From positions 1-8,614 of the forward strand of contig JAZULW010000081.1 in the NCBI GenBank assembly GCA_045603285.1: DNA of 8,614 bases. Direction: 5' to 3'. How positions within the stretch are numbered: the stretch's first letter is position 1; each line of letters begins with the position of its first letter. The translations under genes were made by a program, and so were the position numbers. Below the pieces are notes generated by a model, which had not been told where the DNA came from, ran no database searches, and saw only the letters and a program-made list of their open reading frames with translations. The stretch comes from RGIG3009 sp045603285. GTDB taxonomy: Bacteria > Bacillota > Clostridia > Oscillospirales > Acutalibacteraceae. Below are positions 1 to 4,429 of this stretch, in pieces.

Positions 1-1
1 C

Positions 2-112
2 TTCGGTGTGTCCAGTATTCCCACATTGCTCGTGATGAAAGATGGCGAGATTGTAACTCAATCCGCGGGTGCTCGCCCCAAAGCGCAGATCCTAGCTATG
101 TTAGATGACTGA
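2..112 (+). CDS. trxA: Thioredoxin, C-terminal fragment (5' end outside window)
   Basis: The reading frame open from base 2 gives 36 residues beginning FGVSSIPTLLVMKDGEIV and ending in LAMLDD before TGA. The SIPT segment carries the cis-proline that sits beside the redox site in thioredoxins. It is followed by the family's beta strand (TLLVMKDGE), the beta turn and the final helix (GARPKAQILAML). The catalytic WCGPC motif lies upstream of the window and cannot be checked. The protein would be a cytoplasmic disulfide reductase that gives electrons to ribonucleotide reductase and other targets and is recharged by thioredoxin reductase. The gene ends just before a hairpin terminator and converges on the tRNA-Ser gene. 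A longer thioredoxin-fold protein ending in this domain cannot be ruled out. Confidence 0.85.
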   Translation, partial: FGVSSIPTLLVMKDGEIVTQSAGARPKAQILAMLDD

Positions 113-120
113 TAAAAGAC

Positions 121-147
121 CCGCCCGTCTGGGCGGTTCTTTGTTTT
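121..147 (+). terminator. Rho-independent terminator of the thioredoxin gene
   Basis: A 6-bp GC stem (CCGCCC, loop GTCT, GGGCGG) starts 8 bases after the thioredoxin stop and is followed by the T-rich run TTCTTTGTTTT. The whole hairpin is duplicated at 309-335, where it serves the tRNA-Ser gene on the other strand. Confidence 0.8.
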
Positions 148-162
148 GGCGGAGAGTTAGGG
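121..162 (-). repeat. 42-bp direct repeat, copy 1: tRNA-Ser 3' end plus terminator
   Basis: These 42 bases are identical to 309-350. Read on the minus strand they hold the last 16 nucleotides of the tRNA-Ser, including the encoded CCA, followed by the terminator hairpin. Beyond base 162 the similarity to the tRNA stops abruptly: the next bases are TACTGT instead of ATTCGA. No tRNA body is attached, so this copy is an orphan tRNA 3' end, the arrangement left at the distal boundary (attR-like) of an element that integrated into a tRNA gene. Confidence 0.85.
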
Positions 163-237
163 TACTGTGCAGTGCGAGCAATTGTGCTCGTCTATGAGTT
201 TCGGCACGAGCAAAAGGGCGGTGGAACGCGACGGCCT

Positions 238-264
238 AAAAACACCGACACCGCGGTGTTTTTT
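238..264. terminator. Bidirectional terminator-like hairpin in the insert
   Basis: AAAAACACC (238-246) pairs with GGTGTTTTT (255-263) around an 8-base loop, so each strand shows a stem followed by a run of T. GGCC at 233-236 and 269-272 can extend the base of the stem. The core ACACCGCGGTGT (248-259) is itself a perfect palindrome. No gene obviously needs this terminator, so it may end a small transcript starting in the insert or be a relic. Confidence 0.55.
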
Positions 265-273
265 GAACGGCCT

Positions 274-289
274 TTCGAATCCCTAACTC
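274..289 (+). repeat. Inverted 16-bp copy of the tRNA-Ser T-loop/acceptor strand
   Basis: TTCGAATCCCTAACTC on the plus strand is the exact reverse complement of 342-357, inside the tRNA-Ser gene. It equals the 3' part of the T loop, the T stem and most of the 3' acceptor strand. The matching 5' parts of a tRNA are absent upstream, so it is a fragment and not a second tRNA. With 342-357 it frames the terminator hairpin in a larger inverted repeat. Confidence 0.8.
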
Positions 290-302
290 ACTCTTTTGAA
301 GC

Positions 303-326
303 AAAAAACCGCCCGTCTGGGCGGTT
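303..326 (-). terminator. Terminator of tRNA-Ser(CGA)
   Basis: On the minus strand, 11 bases after the CCA end, AACCGCCC pairs with GGGCGGTT around a 4-base loop and runs into TTTTTT. This is a textbook intrinsic terminator for the tRNA transcript. The stem belongs to the 42-bp repeat, but the stronger T run is specific to this copy. Confidence 0.8.
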
Positions 327-350
327 CTTTGTTTTGGCGGAGAGTTAGGG
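309..350 (-). repeat. 42-bp direct repeat, copy 2: in place at the tRNA-Ser 3' end
   Basis: Identical to 121-162, with a repeat period of 188 bp. This copy is continuous with an intact tRNA-Ser, so it is the functional one (attL-like if the structure came from integration). The shared part runs from inside the tRNA acceptor/T stem through CCA and the terminator stem. Confidence 0.85.
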
Positions 351-420
351 ATTCGAACCCTAGGTACTTTCGTACACAGCATTTCGAGTGCTGCACCTTC
401 GACCACTCGGACAACTCTCC
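335..420 (-). tRNA. tRNA-Ser (anticodon CGA)
   Basis: The minus strand folds as a class II tRNA of 86 nt. The acceptor strands are GGAGAGT and ACTCTCC, the discriminator is G as expected for serine, and CCA is encoded. The anticodon stem CAGCA/TGCTG holds the loop CTCGAAA, giving anticodon CGA (plus-strand bases 384-386), which reads UCG. A long variable arm (GTAC, GAAA loop, GTAC) is typical of tRNA-Ser, and the T arm is TAGGG-TTCGAAT-CCCTA. It has its own consensus promoter upstream and terminator downstream, so it is a single-gene transcription unit. Its last 16 nt are duplicated at 147-162. Confidence 0.97.
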
Positions 421-441
421 GTGATTTACTGACAGTCACTT

Positions 442-470
442 ATTATACAAGACTTTTTTGTATTTGTCAA
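442..470 (-). promoter_or_regulatory. SigA promoter of tRNA-Ser
   Basis: On the minus strand, perfect TTGACA (plus bases 465-470) and perfect TATAAT (442-447) are separated by 17 bp. The expected start is around base 435, leaving a short leader of about 15 nt before the mature tRNA at 420. This fits a strong constitutive stable-RNA promoter. Confidence 0.92.
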
Positions 471-494
471 CGAAAATTCTTCGATAAATATCGT

Positions 495-523
495 GCTTAA
501 TTTCTCGGGGATGCGGATATACT
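495..523 (+). promoter_or_regulatory. Possible promoter of the ABC ATPase/LCP-like operon
   Basis: TATACT (518-523) is a good -10 element, but the -35 at the 17-bp position (GCTTAA, 495-500) is poor, so activity is likely weak or factor-dependent. The ribosome binding site is also atypical: GGTGAT at 530-535, five bases before ATG, matches the outer part of the anti-Shine-Dalgarno pairing region instead of the GGAGG core. Both signals suggest modest expression. Confidence 0.4.
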
Positions 524-540
524 AAAACGGGTGATGTCGT

Positions 541-1212
541 ATGTCAAAATTGATACAGTTGCTTAACGTCAGCAAGGTATACCGAACGGCTGCCGGAGAG
601 GTACGCGCATTGGATAACATCTCGTTGGATATTGAGCACGGTGAGTTTGTGGCCATTGTGGGACAGTCAGGGTCAGGAAAATCCACGCTGATGAACATTC
701 TTGGGTGTTTGGATATTCCCAGTGGTGGAATTTACAAATTGAGCGGCCGCAATATGTCGCGTTGTTCGGCACTTGTTCAAGCGCGGGTGCGGGGGCGAGA
801 AATCGGATTTGTGTTTCAAGGATTTCACTTGATTCCGTCGCTTTCGGCACTGGAAAACGTGGAATTGCCGCTCATTTATCGCAGTATTGGCCGTGAAGAG
901 CGTATACATCGTGCAAAAGAAAGTTTGGCACGTGTCGGTCTTGCAGAGCGCATGCATCACCGTCCGTGTGAACTTTCGGGTGGGCAACAGCAACGGGTAG
1001 CGATCGCGCGCGCCATTGCAATGGCGCCACCGCTTATCTTGGCCGACGAACCGACGGGGAATTTGGATAGTCATTCGGGTGGTGAGATTATGAAAATGTT
1101 GCACGGATTAAACAGGGAGGGCCATACGGTTGTGCTCATCACACACGATAATGCCATTGCCCAAGCAGCAAGACGGCGCATTTGTATCCGCGATGGGAGG
1201 GTGTACACGTGA
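541..1212 (+). CDS. ABC transporter ATPase, LolD/MacB (YknY-like) family
   Basis: A complete 223-residue ATPase, the usual length for the family. Walker A is GQSGSGKST (residues 41-49), the Q-loop glutamine is Q93, the signature is LSGGQQQR (145-152), Walker B with catalytic glutamate is LILADEPTGNLD (165-176, E170), and the switch histidine is H202. The insertion after Walker A (residues 70-90) and the GxVFQxFHLIPxLSxxENVELPL pattern are typical of the LolD/MacB group. Those proteins power FtsX-fold permeases in mechanotransmission-type export or lipoprotein handling and do not drive solute import. The start at 541 is supported by family length and the weak GGTGAT site. No permease gene flanks it: the next gene, overlapping by 4 bases, encodes an LCP-like membrane protein. 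The partner may be encoded elsewhere, or the ATPase may work with the downstream protein. The ATPase assignment is very secure; the substrate is unknown. Confidence 0.93.
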   Translation: MSKLIQLLNVSKVYRTAAGEVRALDNISLDIEHGEFVAIVGQSGSGKSTLMNILGCLDIPSGGIYKLSGRNMSRCSALVQARVRGREIGFVFQGFHLIPSLSALENVELPLIYRSIGREERIHRAKESLARVGLAERMHHRPCELSGGQQQRVAIARAIAMAPPLILADEPTGNLDSHSGGEIMKMLHGLNREGHTVVLITHDNAIAQAARRRICIRDGRVYT

Positions 1213-1961
1213 AACACGCCACTCCCATACGCCACATAACCGCCAAGACCGTTTTGCTTGCGTTTGTGATATCGTTTGCTGTTTTCGGTTCCGTGTTGAT
1301 GATGGCCGCCCTTTCCAAAGGGCGAATTGAGGACGATTCTACCGAAACCGATGCCACCCTTGGTCGTGTACGCACGGCAGTATTGTTTTTTCGAAAAAAC
1401 GTGGACGAATTAACGGGTGCGATCCTCCTTACGGTGGATGCGCGTCGCATGGAAATCACCGCTAGGGGGGTTTCGCCCGAAGAGGAGATCGATGGTCGCT
1501 CGTTACAAAACCTTTATAAGACCGGTTCTTTGTATGCGGCTACGCAACTTGCCGCGCAATACGGAACATCAGCGGACGGTGTTTTGTCGTTTTCGGTCAG
1601 TAACGTTGCCGCGTTTTTGGTATACGCGGGAGAACGGTTGTCACTTACGTTGCCGGAACAAGTGGGCATTCTCCCTGCCGGGGAATCCACCCTTACGCCG
1701 ATGCAGGTTGCCGATGTGTTGCGGTATAAGAATTGGTCGAACGGCACTGCAGGGCAAGCGGATATCCATGCTGCGGTGGTGGCGGCGATTTTCAATCGAT
1801 ACTTAGTGAAAGACCGCGATTTGGAACGAGACTTTAAAAAAGTGACAGAATTGTGCGATGAACGACTGTATATTTCGCAATTTGAAGCGATAAAAGAGGA
1901 ATTGTATGCGTTGGCGGAACAAAACAACGGTGCAATTGCTAAAACGGAGAGCACTCAATGA
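1209..1961 (+). CDS. Single-pass membrane protein with a divergent LCP (LytR-CpsA-Psr)-like domain
   Basis: A 250-residue protein starting at GTG 1209, whose start overlaps the ATPase stop (GTGA). GGGAGGG at 1195-1201, seven bases upstream, supports this start over an in-frame TTG at 1182. A short basic N terminus precedes one transmembrane helix (about residues 14-34), placing the rest outside the cell. Residues 55-200 follow the LCP layout: a beta strand AILLTVDARRMEIT, a GSLYAATQLAAQYG segment, a middle stretch ending in LTLPEQVG, then GESTLTPMQVADVLRYKNW. LCP proteins transfer undecaprenyl-linked glycopolymers to peptidoglycan. However, the arginine of the usual SIPRD motif is absent (GVSPE here) and the D-x-x-R segment reads QADIHAAV, so catalysis is doubtful. 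A charged helical tail (200-250) follows. The last six codons form one arm of the terminator. The fold call is by eye and moderately sure; the role, perhaps a partner or regulator of the ATPase, is inference. Confidence 0.7.
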   Translation: MKHATPIRHITAKTVLLAFVISFAVFGSVLMMAALSKGRIEDDSTETDATLGRVRTAVLFFRKNVDELTGAILLTVDARRMEITARGVSPEEEIDGRSLQNLYKTGSLYAATQLAAQYGTSADGVLSFSVSNVAAFLVYAGERLSLTLPEQVGILPAGESTLTPMQVADVLRYKNWSNGTAGQADIHAAVVAAIFNRYLVKDRDLERDFKKVTELCDERLYISQFEAIKEELYALAEQNNGAIAKTESTQ

Positions 1962-1975
1962 GTGCTCTCCGTTTT
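1941..1975. terminator. Shared bidirectional terminator between convergent genes
   Basis: A perfect 15-bp stem, AAAACGGAGAGCACT (1941-1955) and its complement at 1961-1975, encloses a 5-base loop. T runs occur on both strands. The plus-strand gene's stop (1959-1961) lies in the loop and the minus-strand gene's stop (1974-1976) lies at the base of the stem, so one hairpin ends both transcripts. Confidence 0.93.
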
Positions 1976-2243
1976 ATATCAGCGTATACAATATCAGTGT
2001 TAAGGTGACACCAAGCGCGCTTCCCAGCAACAAAGATACAAGATACGAGGTAAGGTATTTCCTTCTGGCGCGTTTCAGTCCGCTGTGAGGAGATTGTTGC
2101 TGCAAAAAATGACGGGCCGCTGTATCCAGTTGTTGTGTGGAGAATTCGCGGCAAATGGGTCGAACCACCAAAAATACACGTTCAAAATAGGGGTTTTCGG
2201 TCTGCGTTATCTCCACAATCTGTCGACTGACACCTTTGAGCAT
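1974..2243 (-). CDS. Small tail-anchored membrane protein of unknown function (89 aa)
   Basis: The protein begins MLKGVSRQIVEITQTENPYF. I chose ATG at 2243 over an in-frame GTG nine bases upstream because AAAGGAG lies 8 bases before the ATG. A soluble N-terminal part (1-56) is followed by a basic patch KRARRK (57-62) and one C-terminal hydrophobic helix (about 64-86) ending the protein. By the positive-inside rule this gives a cytoplasmic domain anchored by its tail. The N-terminal pattern MLKGVxRQxVEIxxTxxPYFERxxLxVRP resembles short uncharacterised Clostridia proteins I recall, but I cannot name a family. The gene stands alone on the minus strand and shares its terminator with the ATPase/LCP-like operon. 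A real gene is likely given the good ribosome site, membrane anchor and exact terminator fit; its function is unknown. Confidence 0.75.
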   Translation of the reverse strand: MLKGVSRQIVEITQTENPYFERVFLVVRPICREFSTQQLDTAARHFLQQQSPHSGLKRARRKYLTSYLVSLLLGSALGVTLTLILYTLI

Positions 2244-2307
2244 TTGCCTCACTCCTTTGCTTTTTCAGTATGGTCCAAGTCGAAAAAATTATTCCATCTG
2301 CAAAGCA

Positions 2308-2336
2308 AATATAACTCTTTGTAAAATATTTCAAAA
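2308..2336 (-). promoter_or_regulatory. Possible promoter of the small tail-anchored protein
   Basis: On the minus strand, TATATT (plus 2308-2313) is a fair -10 element. Candidate -35 boxes overlap just upstream: TTGAAA at 15 bp, TTTGAA at 16 bp or TTTTGA at 17 bp. It is positioned to give a leader of about 55-60 nt before the ATG at 2243. It is weak and in AT-rich DNA, so chance is possible. Confidence 0.3.
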
Positions 2337-2369
2337 GGCGTCAAATGTGGAAAACTATGTTGAAAATGT

Positions 2370-2406
2370 TGACAAATCCCCATTTTAACGGGGTATTTTA
2401 TTGTCA
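2370..2406 (-). terminator. Hairpin, possible terminator downstream of the DUF6062-type gene
   Basis: TGACAA (2370-2375) and CCCC (2378-2381) pair with GGGG (2390-2393) and TTGTCA (2401-2406), with unpaired bases between the two stem blocks. On the minus strand the CCCC/GGGG stem is followed by ATTTGTC, a weak T run, about 120 nt after the DUF6062-type stop. The distance and imperfect stem make this tentative. Confidence 0.35.
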
Positions 2407-2523
2407 CAGGTGGTCGAAAACCAAAATTTTTGACACAGTATTCCACAATTCTGCATACAAACTGTTGAATTTACTTTACAAAAATTCGACATAAAAAAAC
2501 AAAGAAAGGCAATTGTTTTACGG

Positions 2524-3216
2524 TTACGGCTGACGACTCGAAAGGAACCACACGGCGCGCTCGACGGCATCCTTGGAGTTTCCCCAATCCGCATCGTCGC
2601 CGCCGTTGCGATAATCGAACATTTTACAGAAATGTGACACATCCGAGCGAAGATCGGTGCAGTATTTTTGAGAAAGAGCGGAAGCAGCTTTCACAAAATC
2701 GGTGCGATTTTTTTTGGAAACACAACGTTCCGCTGTTTGTGCAAGCAGGGCAAAGTGGGGGAGGCAGAGCGCTTCTTGTTCGTCAAACAACTGACGGAAA
2801 TCGCGTTCGTTTTCCCACAAACGGCAAACCGTTGCGAGCATCCGCTCCATAGCCCAATCCACTTGCTTGCAAATGAAACACGTTTGTGTACGTTCCGTGG
2901 CCGTTTTGGCTTGCAGGGTGGCAGGTTTGCCAAGCACCGGCAACCCTTTGAATACCGCTTGCTCGATTTCTTCTAAATGGCTTTCTAAGATGAGAGCAAC
3001 CCCCAAACGGTTTCGCTGCTTTAAAATCATACGGTAATGGTCAATGCAAAAACCGAGTTTGTTGGTTTCAATTCGCACATCGGGTTCCATCATAGCAGCA
3101 CCGGTAATGTATTCTGCCATACGTTTTTCAAGCAGATCACGCATACGGCAGATGGGACAACCGTCTTTTGGTTCGAACACTTCGCTAATCGGAATACTGG
3201 TAATATCTTCACGCAT
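2524..3216 (-). CDS. DUF6062-type protein with two CxxC/CxxH modules
   Basis: A 230-residue soluble protein with no signal or membrane segment. I start it at ATG 3216: AAGGAG lies 10 bases upstream, whereas the in-frame GTG at 3225 would leave a gap of only about one base. The N terminus MREDITSIPISEVFEPKDGC and the motifs match my memory of the DUF6062 family of Clostridia. Two similar modules are visible: CPIC at residues 20-23 with C57 and H60 (GFCIDHY), then CFIC at 113-116 with C151 and H154 (LCLPHF). This repeated Cys-Cys...Cys-His pattern suggests two metal (probably zinc) sites or redox pairs within a mainly helical protein. It stands alone, divergent from fba across 140 bp. Its biochemical function is unknown to me; the family call is fairly confident. 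Confidence 0.82.
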   Translation of the reverse strand: MREDITSIPISEVFEPKDGCPICRMRDLLEKRMAEYITGAAMMEPDVRIETNKLGFCIDHYRMILKQRNRLGVALILESHLEEIEQAVFKGLPVLGKPATLQAKTATERTQTCFICKQVDWAMERMLATVCRLWENERDFRQLFDEQEALCLPHFALLAQTAERCVSKKNRTDFVKAASALSQKYCTDLRSDVSHFCKMFDYRNGGDDADWGNSKDAVERAVWFLSSRQP

Positions 3217-3239
3217 TGCTGTCACGCTCCTTTTTTAGC

Positions 3240-3268
3240 AGTATACCAAAATATTAAAATAAGCACAA
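3240..3268 (-). promoter_or_regulatory. Promoter of the DUF6062-type gene
   Basis: On the minus strand, TATACT (plus 3240-3245) is preceded by TGG, giving an extended -10. TTGTGC (plus 3263-3268) lies 17 bp upstream as a partial -35. It is correctly placed just ahead of the ribosome site and the ATG at 3216. Confidence 0.65.
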
Positions 3269-3296
3269 GATTTTTACAAAAAATTCAGGAAACCTC

Positions 3297-3325
3297 TTTA
3301 AAAATGAAAAGGAATGGTGTATAAT
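3297..3325 (+). promoter_or_regulatory. Promoter of fba
   Basis: TTTAAA (3297-3302, four of six consensus bases) and perfect TATAAT (3320-3325) are 17 bp apart. The expected start is near base 3332, next to the palindrome AATTATAATT (3333-3342). A strong AGGAGG ribosome site follows at 3343-3348, eight bases from the ATG, consistent with a highly expressed glycolytic gene. Confidence 0.8.
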
Positions 3326-3356
3326 ATAGTGCAATTATAATTAGGAGGTCAACGCT

Positions 3357-4292
3357 ATGCCCCTCGTAAACACCAAAGAAATGTTCAAGAAAGCCTATGA
3401 AGGCGGTTATGCCGTTGGTGCTTTCAACGTCAACAATATGGAAATCATGCAAGGTATTGTGGAAGCTTGCAAGGAACTCAATTCTCCCGTTATTTTGCAG
3501 GTGTCGGGTTCTGCGCGTAAATACGCTCACCACGCATACCTGTATCATATGGTGCTGGCTGCGGTGGAAGAAACCGGTTTGCCCATCGCGCTCCACCTCG
3601 ACCATGGCTCCAGTTTTGAGCTGTGCAAAGACTGCATTGACGGCGGGTTTACGTCCGTTATGATCGACGGCTCGCATTTGCCGTATGAAGAAAACGTGGA
3701 ACTTACCCGTAAAGTGGTAGAATATGCTCATGCCCACGGCGCTACCGTGGAGGGCGAACTCGGTCAACTTGCCGGTATTGAAGATGAAGTCAGTGTCGAT
3801 TCCGACAAAGCGAGCTATACCGATCCGGCCCAAGTGCAAGATTTTGTTACCCGTACGGGTGTCGATTCCTTGGCCATCGCCATCGGTACCAGCCACGGTG
3901 CGTTCAAGTTCAAACCCGGCCAAAAACCGCAACTGCGCTTTGATATTCTCAAAGAGGTGATGGATCGTCTGCCCGGATTCCCGATCGTGTTGCACGGTGC
4001 TTCTTCGGTTTCGCAAGAACACGTGGCCATCGTGAATCAATTCGGCGGCAAAATGGCCGATGCCATCGGCATCCCGGAGGAAATGCTTCGCGAAGCGTCG
4101 TCTATGGCGGTTTGCAAGATCAATATGGACTCCGATCTGCGTTTGGCGATGAGCGCCGGTGTCCGCAAACACTTGGTGGAAAATCCCACCCACTTTGACC
4201 CCCGTCAATACTTGGGTGAGGGCCGCGCGTTTATCCAAGATGTGGTACGTCACAAAATCGAAAACGTGCTCGGCAGTGCCGACCGCGCTTAA
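3357..4292 (+). CDS. fba: Class II fructose-1,6-bisphosphate aldolase
   Basis: A complete 311-residue cytoplasmic enzyme that reversibly splits fructose 1,6-bisphosphate into dihydroxyacetone phosphate and glyceraldehyde 3-phosphate in glycolysis and gluconeogenesis. The metal-dependent class II features are all present. The N terminus is YAVGAFNVNNMEIMQGI (18-34). LHLDHGSS (79-86) carries catalytic D82 and zinc ligand H83. GELG (133-136) holds the conserved acidic residue. H180 in GTSHGAF and H213 in VLHGASS are the other zinc ligands, and NMDSD (256-260) binds phosphate/substrate. Length fits the class IIB group. The start is fixed by AGGAGG eight bases upstream. The gene has its own promoter and terminator, so it is monocistronic. 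A tagatose-bisphosphate aldolase of the same fold is a less likely alternative, as no sugar-catabolic genes are nearby. Confidence 0.96.
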   Translation: MPLVNTKEMFKKAYEGGYAVGAFNVNNMEIMQGIVEACKELNSPVILQVSGSARKYAHHAYLYHMVLAAVEETGLPIALHLDHGSSFELCKDCIDGGFTSVMIDGSHLPYEENVELTRKVVEYAHAHGATVEGELGQLAGIEDEVSVDSDKASYTDPAQVQDFVTRTGVDSLAIAIGTSHGAFKFKPGQKPQLRFDILKEVMDRLPGFPIVLHGASSVSQEHVAIVNQFGGKMADAIGIPEEMLREASSMAVCKINMDSDLRLAMSAGVRKHLVENPTHFDPRQYLGEGRAFIQDVVRHKIENVLGSADRA

Positions 4293-4306
4293 GCGATTGT
4301 TTTCCT

Positions 4307-4334
4307 CCGCCTTCGGCTCGAAGGCGGGGTTTTT
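4307..4334 (+). terminator. Terminator of fba
   Basis: CCGCCTTC (4307-4314) and GAAGGCGG (4320-4327) form a perfect 8-bp stem with loop GGCTC, then GG and TTTTT (4330-4334). It starts 14 bases after the fba stop and separates fba from guaB. Confidence 0.92.
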
Positions 4335-4358
4335 CTTTGGCAAAAACGCAAGGAACTC

Positions 4359-4387
4359 TTGACTTGTCGGGGATTTTCACCTATAAT
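4359..4387 (+). promoter_or_regulatory. SigA promoter of guaB
   Basis: TTGACT (4359-4364) and perfect TATAAT (4382-4387) are separated by 17 bp, with the start expected near base 4394. The leader is only about 36 nt, too short for a purine riboswitch. GAAAGGAAGG (4411-4420) supplies the ribosome site before ATG 4430. No PurR-type operator is evident by eye. Confidence 0.9.
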
Positions 4388-4429
4388 ATAGGGTAATTCT
4401 ATACACACGCGAAAGGAAGGCTGTCATCT

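Larger units (their letters stand above)
163..308. other. 146-bp insert between the two tRNA-Ser 3' repeats
   Basis: I see no protein-coding gene here; the only open frame is an antisense read-through of the tRNA. The insert contains a perfect hairpin (CGAGCA, loop ATTG, TGCTCG, 175-190). Its right arm can instead pair with ACGAGCA at 206-212, giving two mutually exclusive folds. It also holds a bidirectional terminator-like hairpin at 238-264 and an inverted copy of the tRNA-Ser T-loop/acceptor strand at 274-289. This could be a collapsed mobile element, a small structured RNA or simply rearranged spacer. Confidence 0.5.
2244..2523. other. AT-rich intergenic region between two minus-strand genes
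   Basis: This 280-bp stretch has no convincing gene. It holds the probable promoter of the small membrane-protein gene (2308-2336), three imperfect copies of TGTKGAMAA at 2346-2376, a CCCC/GGGG hairpin at 2370-2406, and a plus-strand TTGACA (2430-2435) with no good partner or gene to serve. A T-rich run on the minus strand (about 2492-2500) may help end the DUF6062-type transcript. Confidence 0.6.

Noticed and set aside
236..439. Minus-strand 67-residue open frame across the tRNA-Ser locus
   Set aside because: It is the translation of the tRNA gene, its terminator and the insert; such read-throughs of tRNA-Ser are common false genes. It has no suitable ribosome site.
2430..2459. Plus-strand TTGACA with CATACA 18 bp downstream as a promoter
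   Set aside because: The -10 is poor and no plus-strand gene starts before 3357, so there is nothing for it to express. AT-rich DNA makes such matches likely.
3333..3342. AATTATAATT palindrome near the fba transcription start as an operator
   Set aside because: It is short and entirely A/T with no second copy nearby. It overlaps the normal AT-rich leader, so an operator claim is not supported.
3285..4343. 352-residue minus-strand open frame opposite fba
   Set aside because: It is fully antisense to an unambiguous aldolase. Its length reflects codon bias on the other strand, its composition is His/Phe/Thr-rich without recognisable motifs, and it runs through the fba terminator and promoter region.
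4388..4429. Search for a purine riboswitch ahead of guaB
   Set aside because: The predicted leader is about 36 nt, too short for a purine aptamer, and no hairpin is visible.
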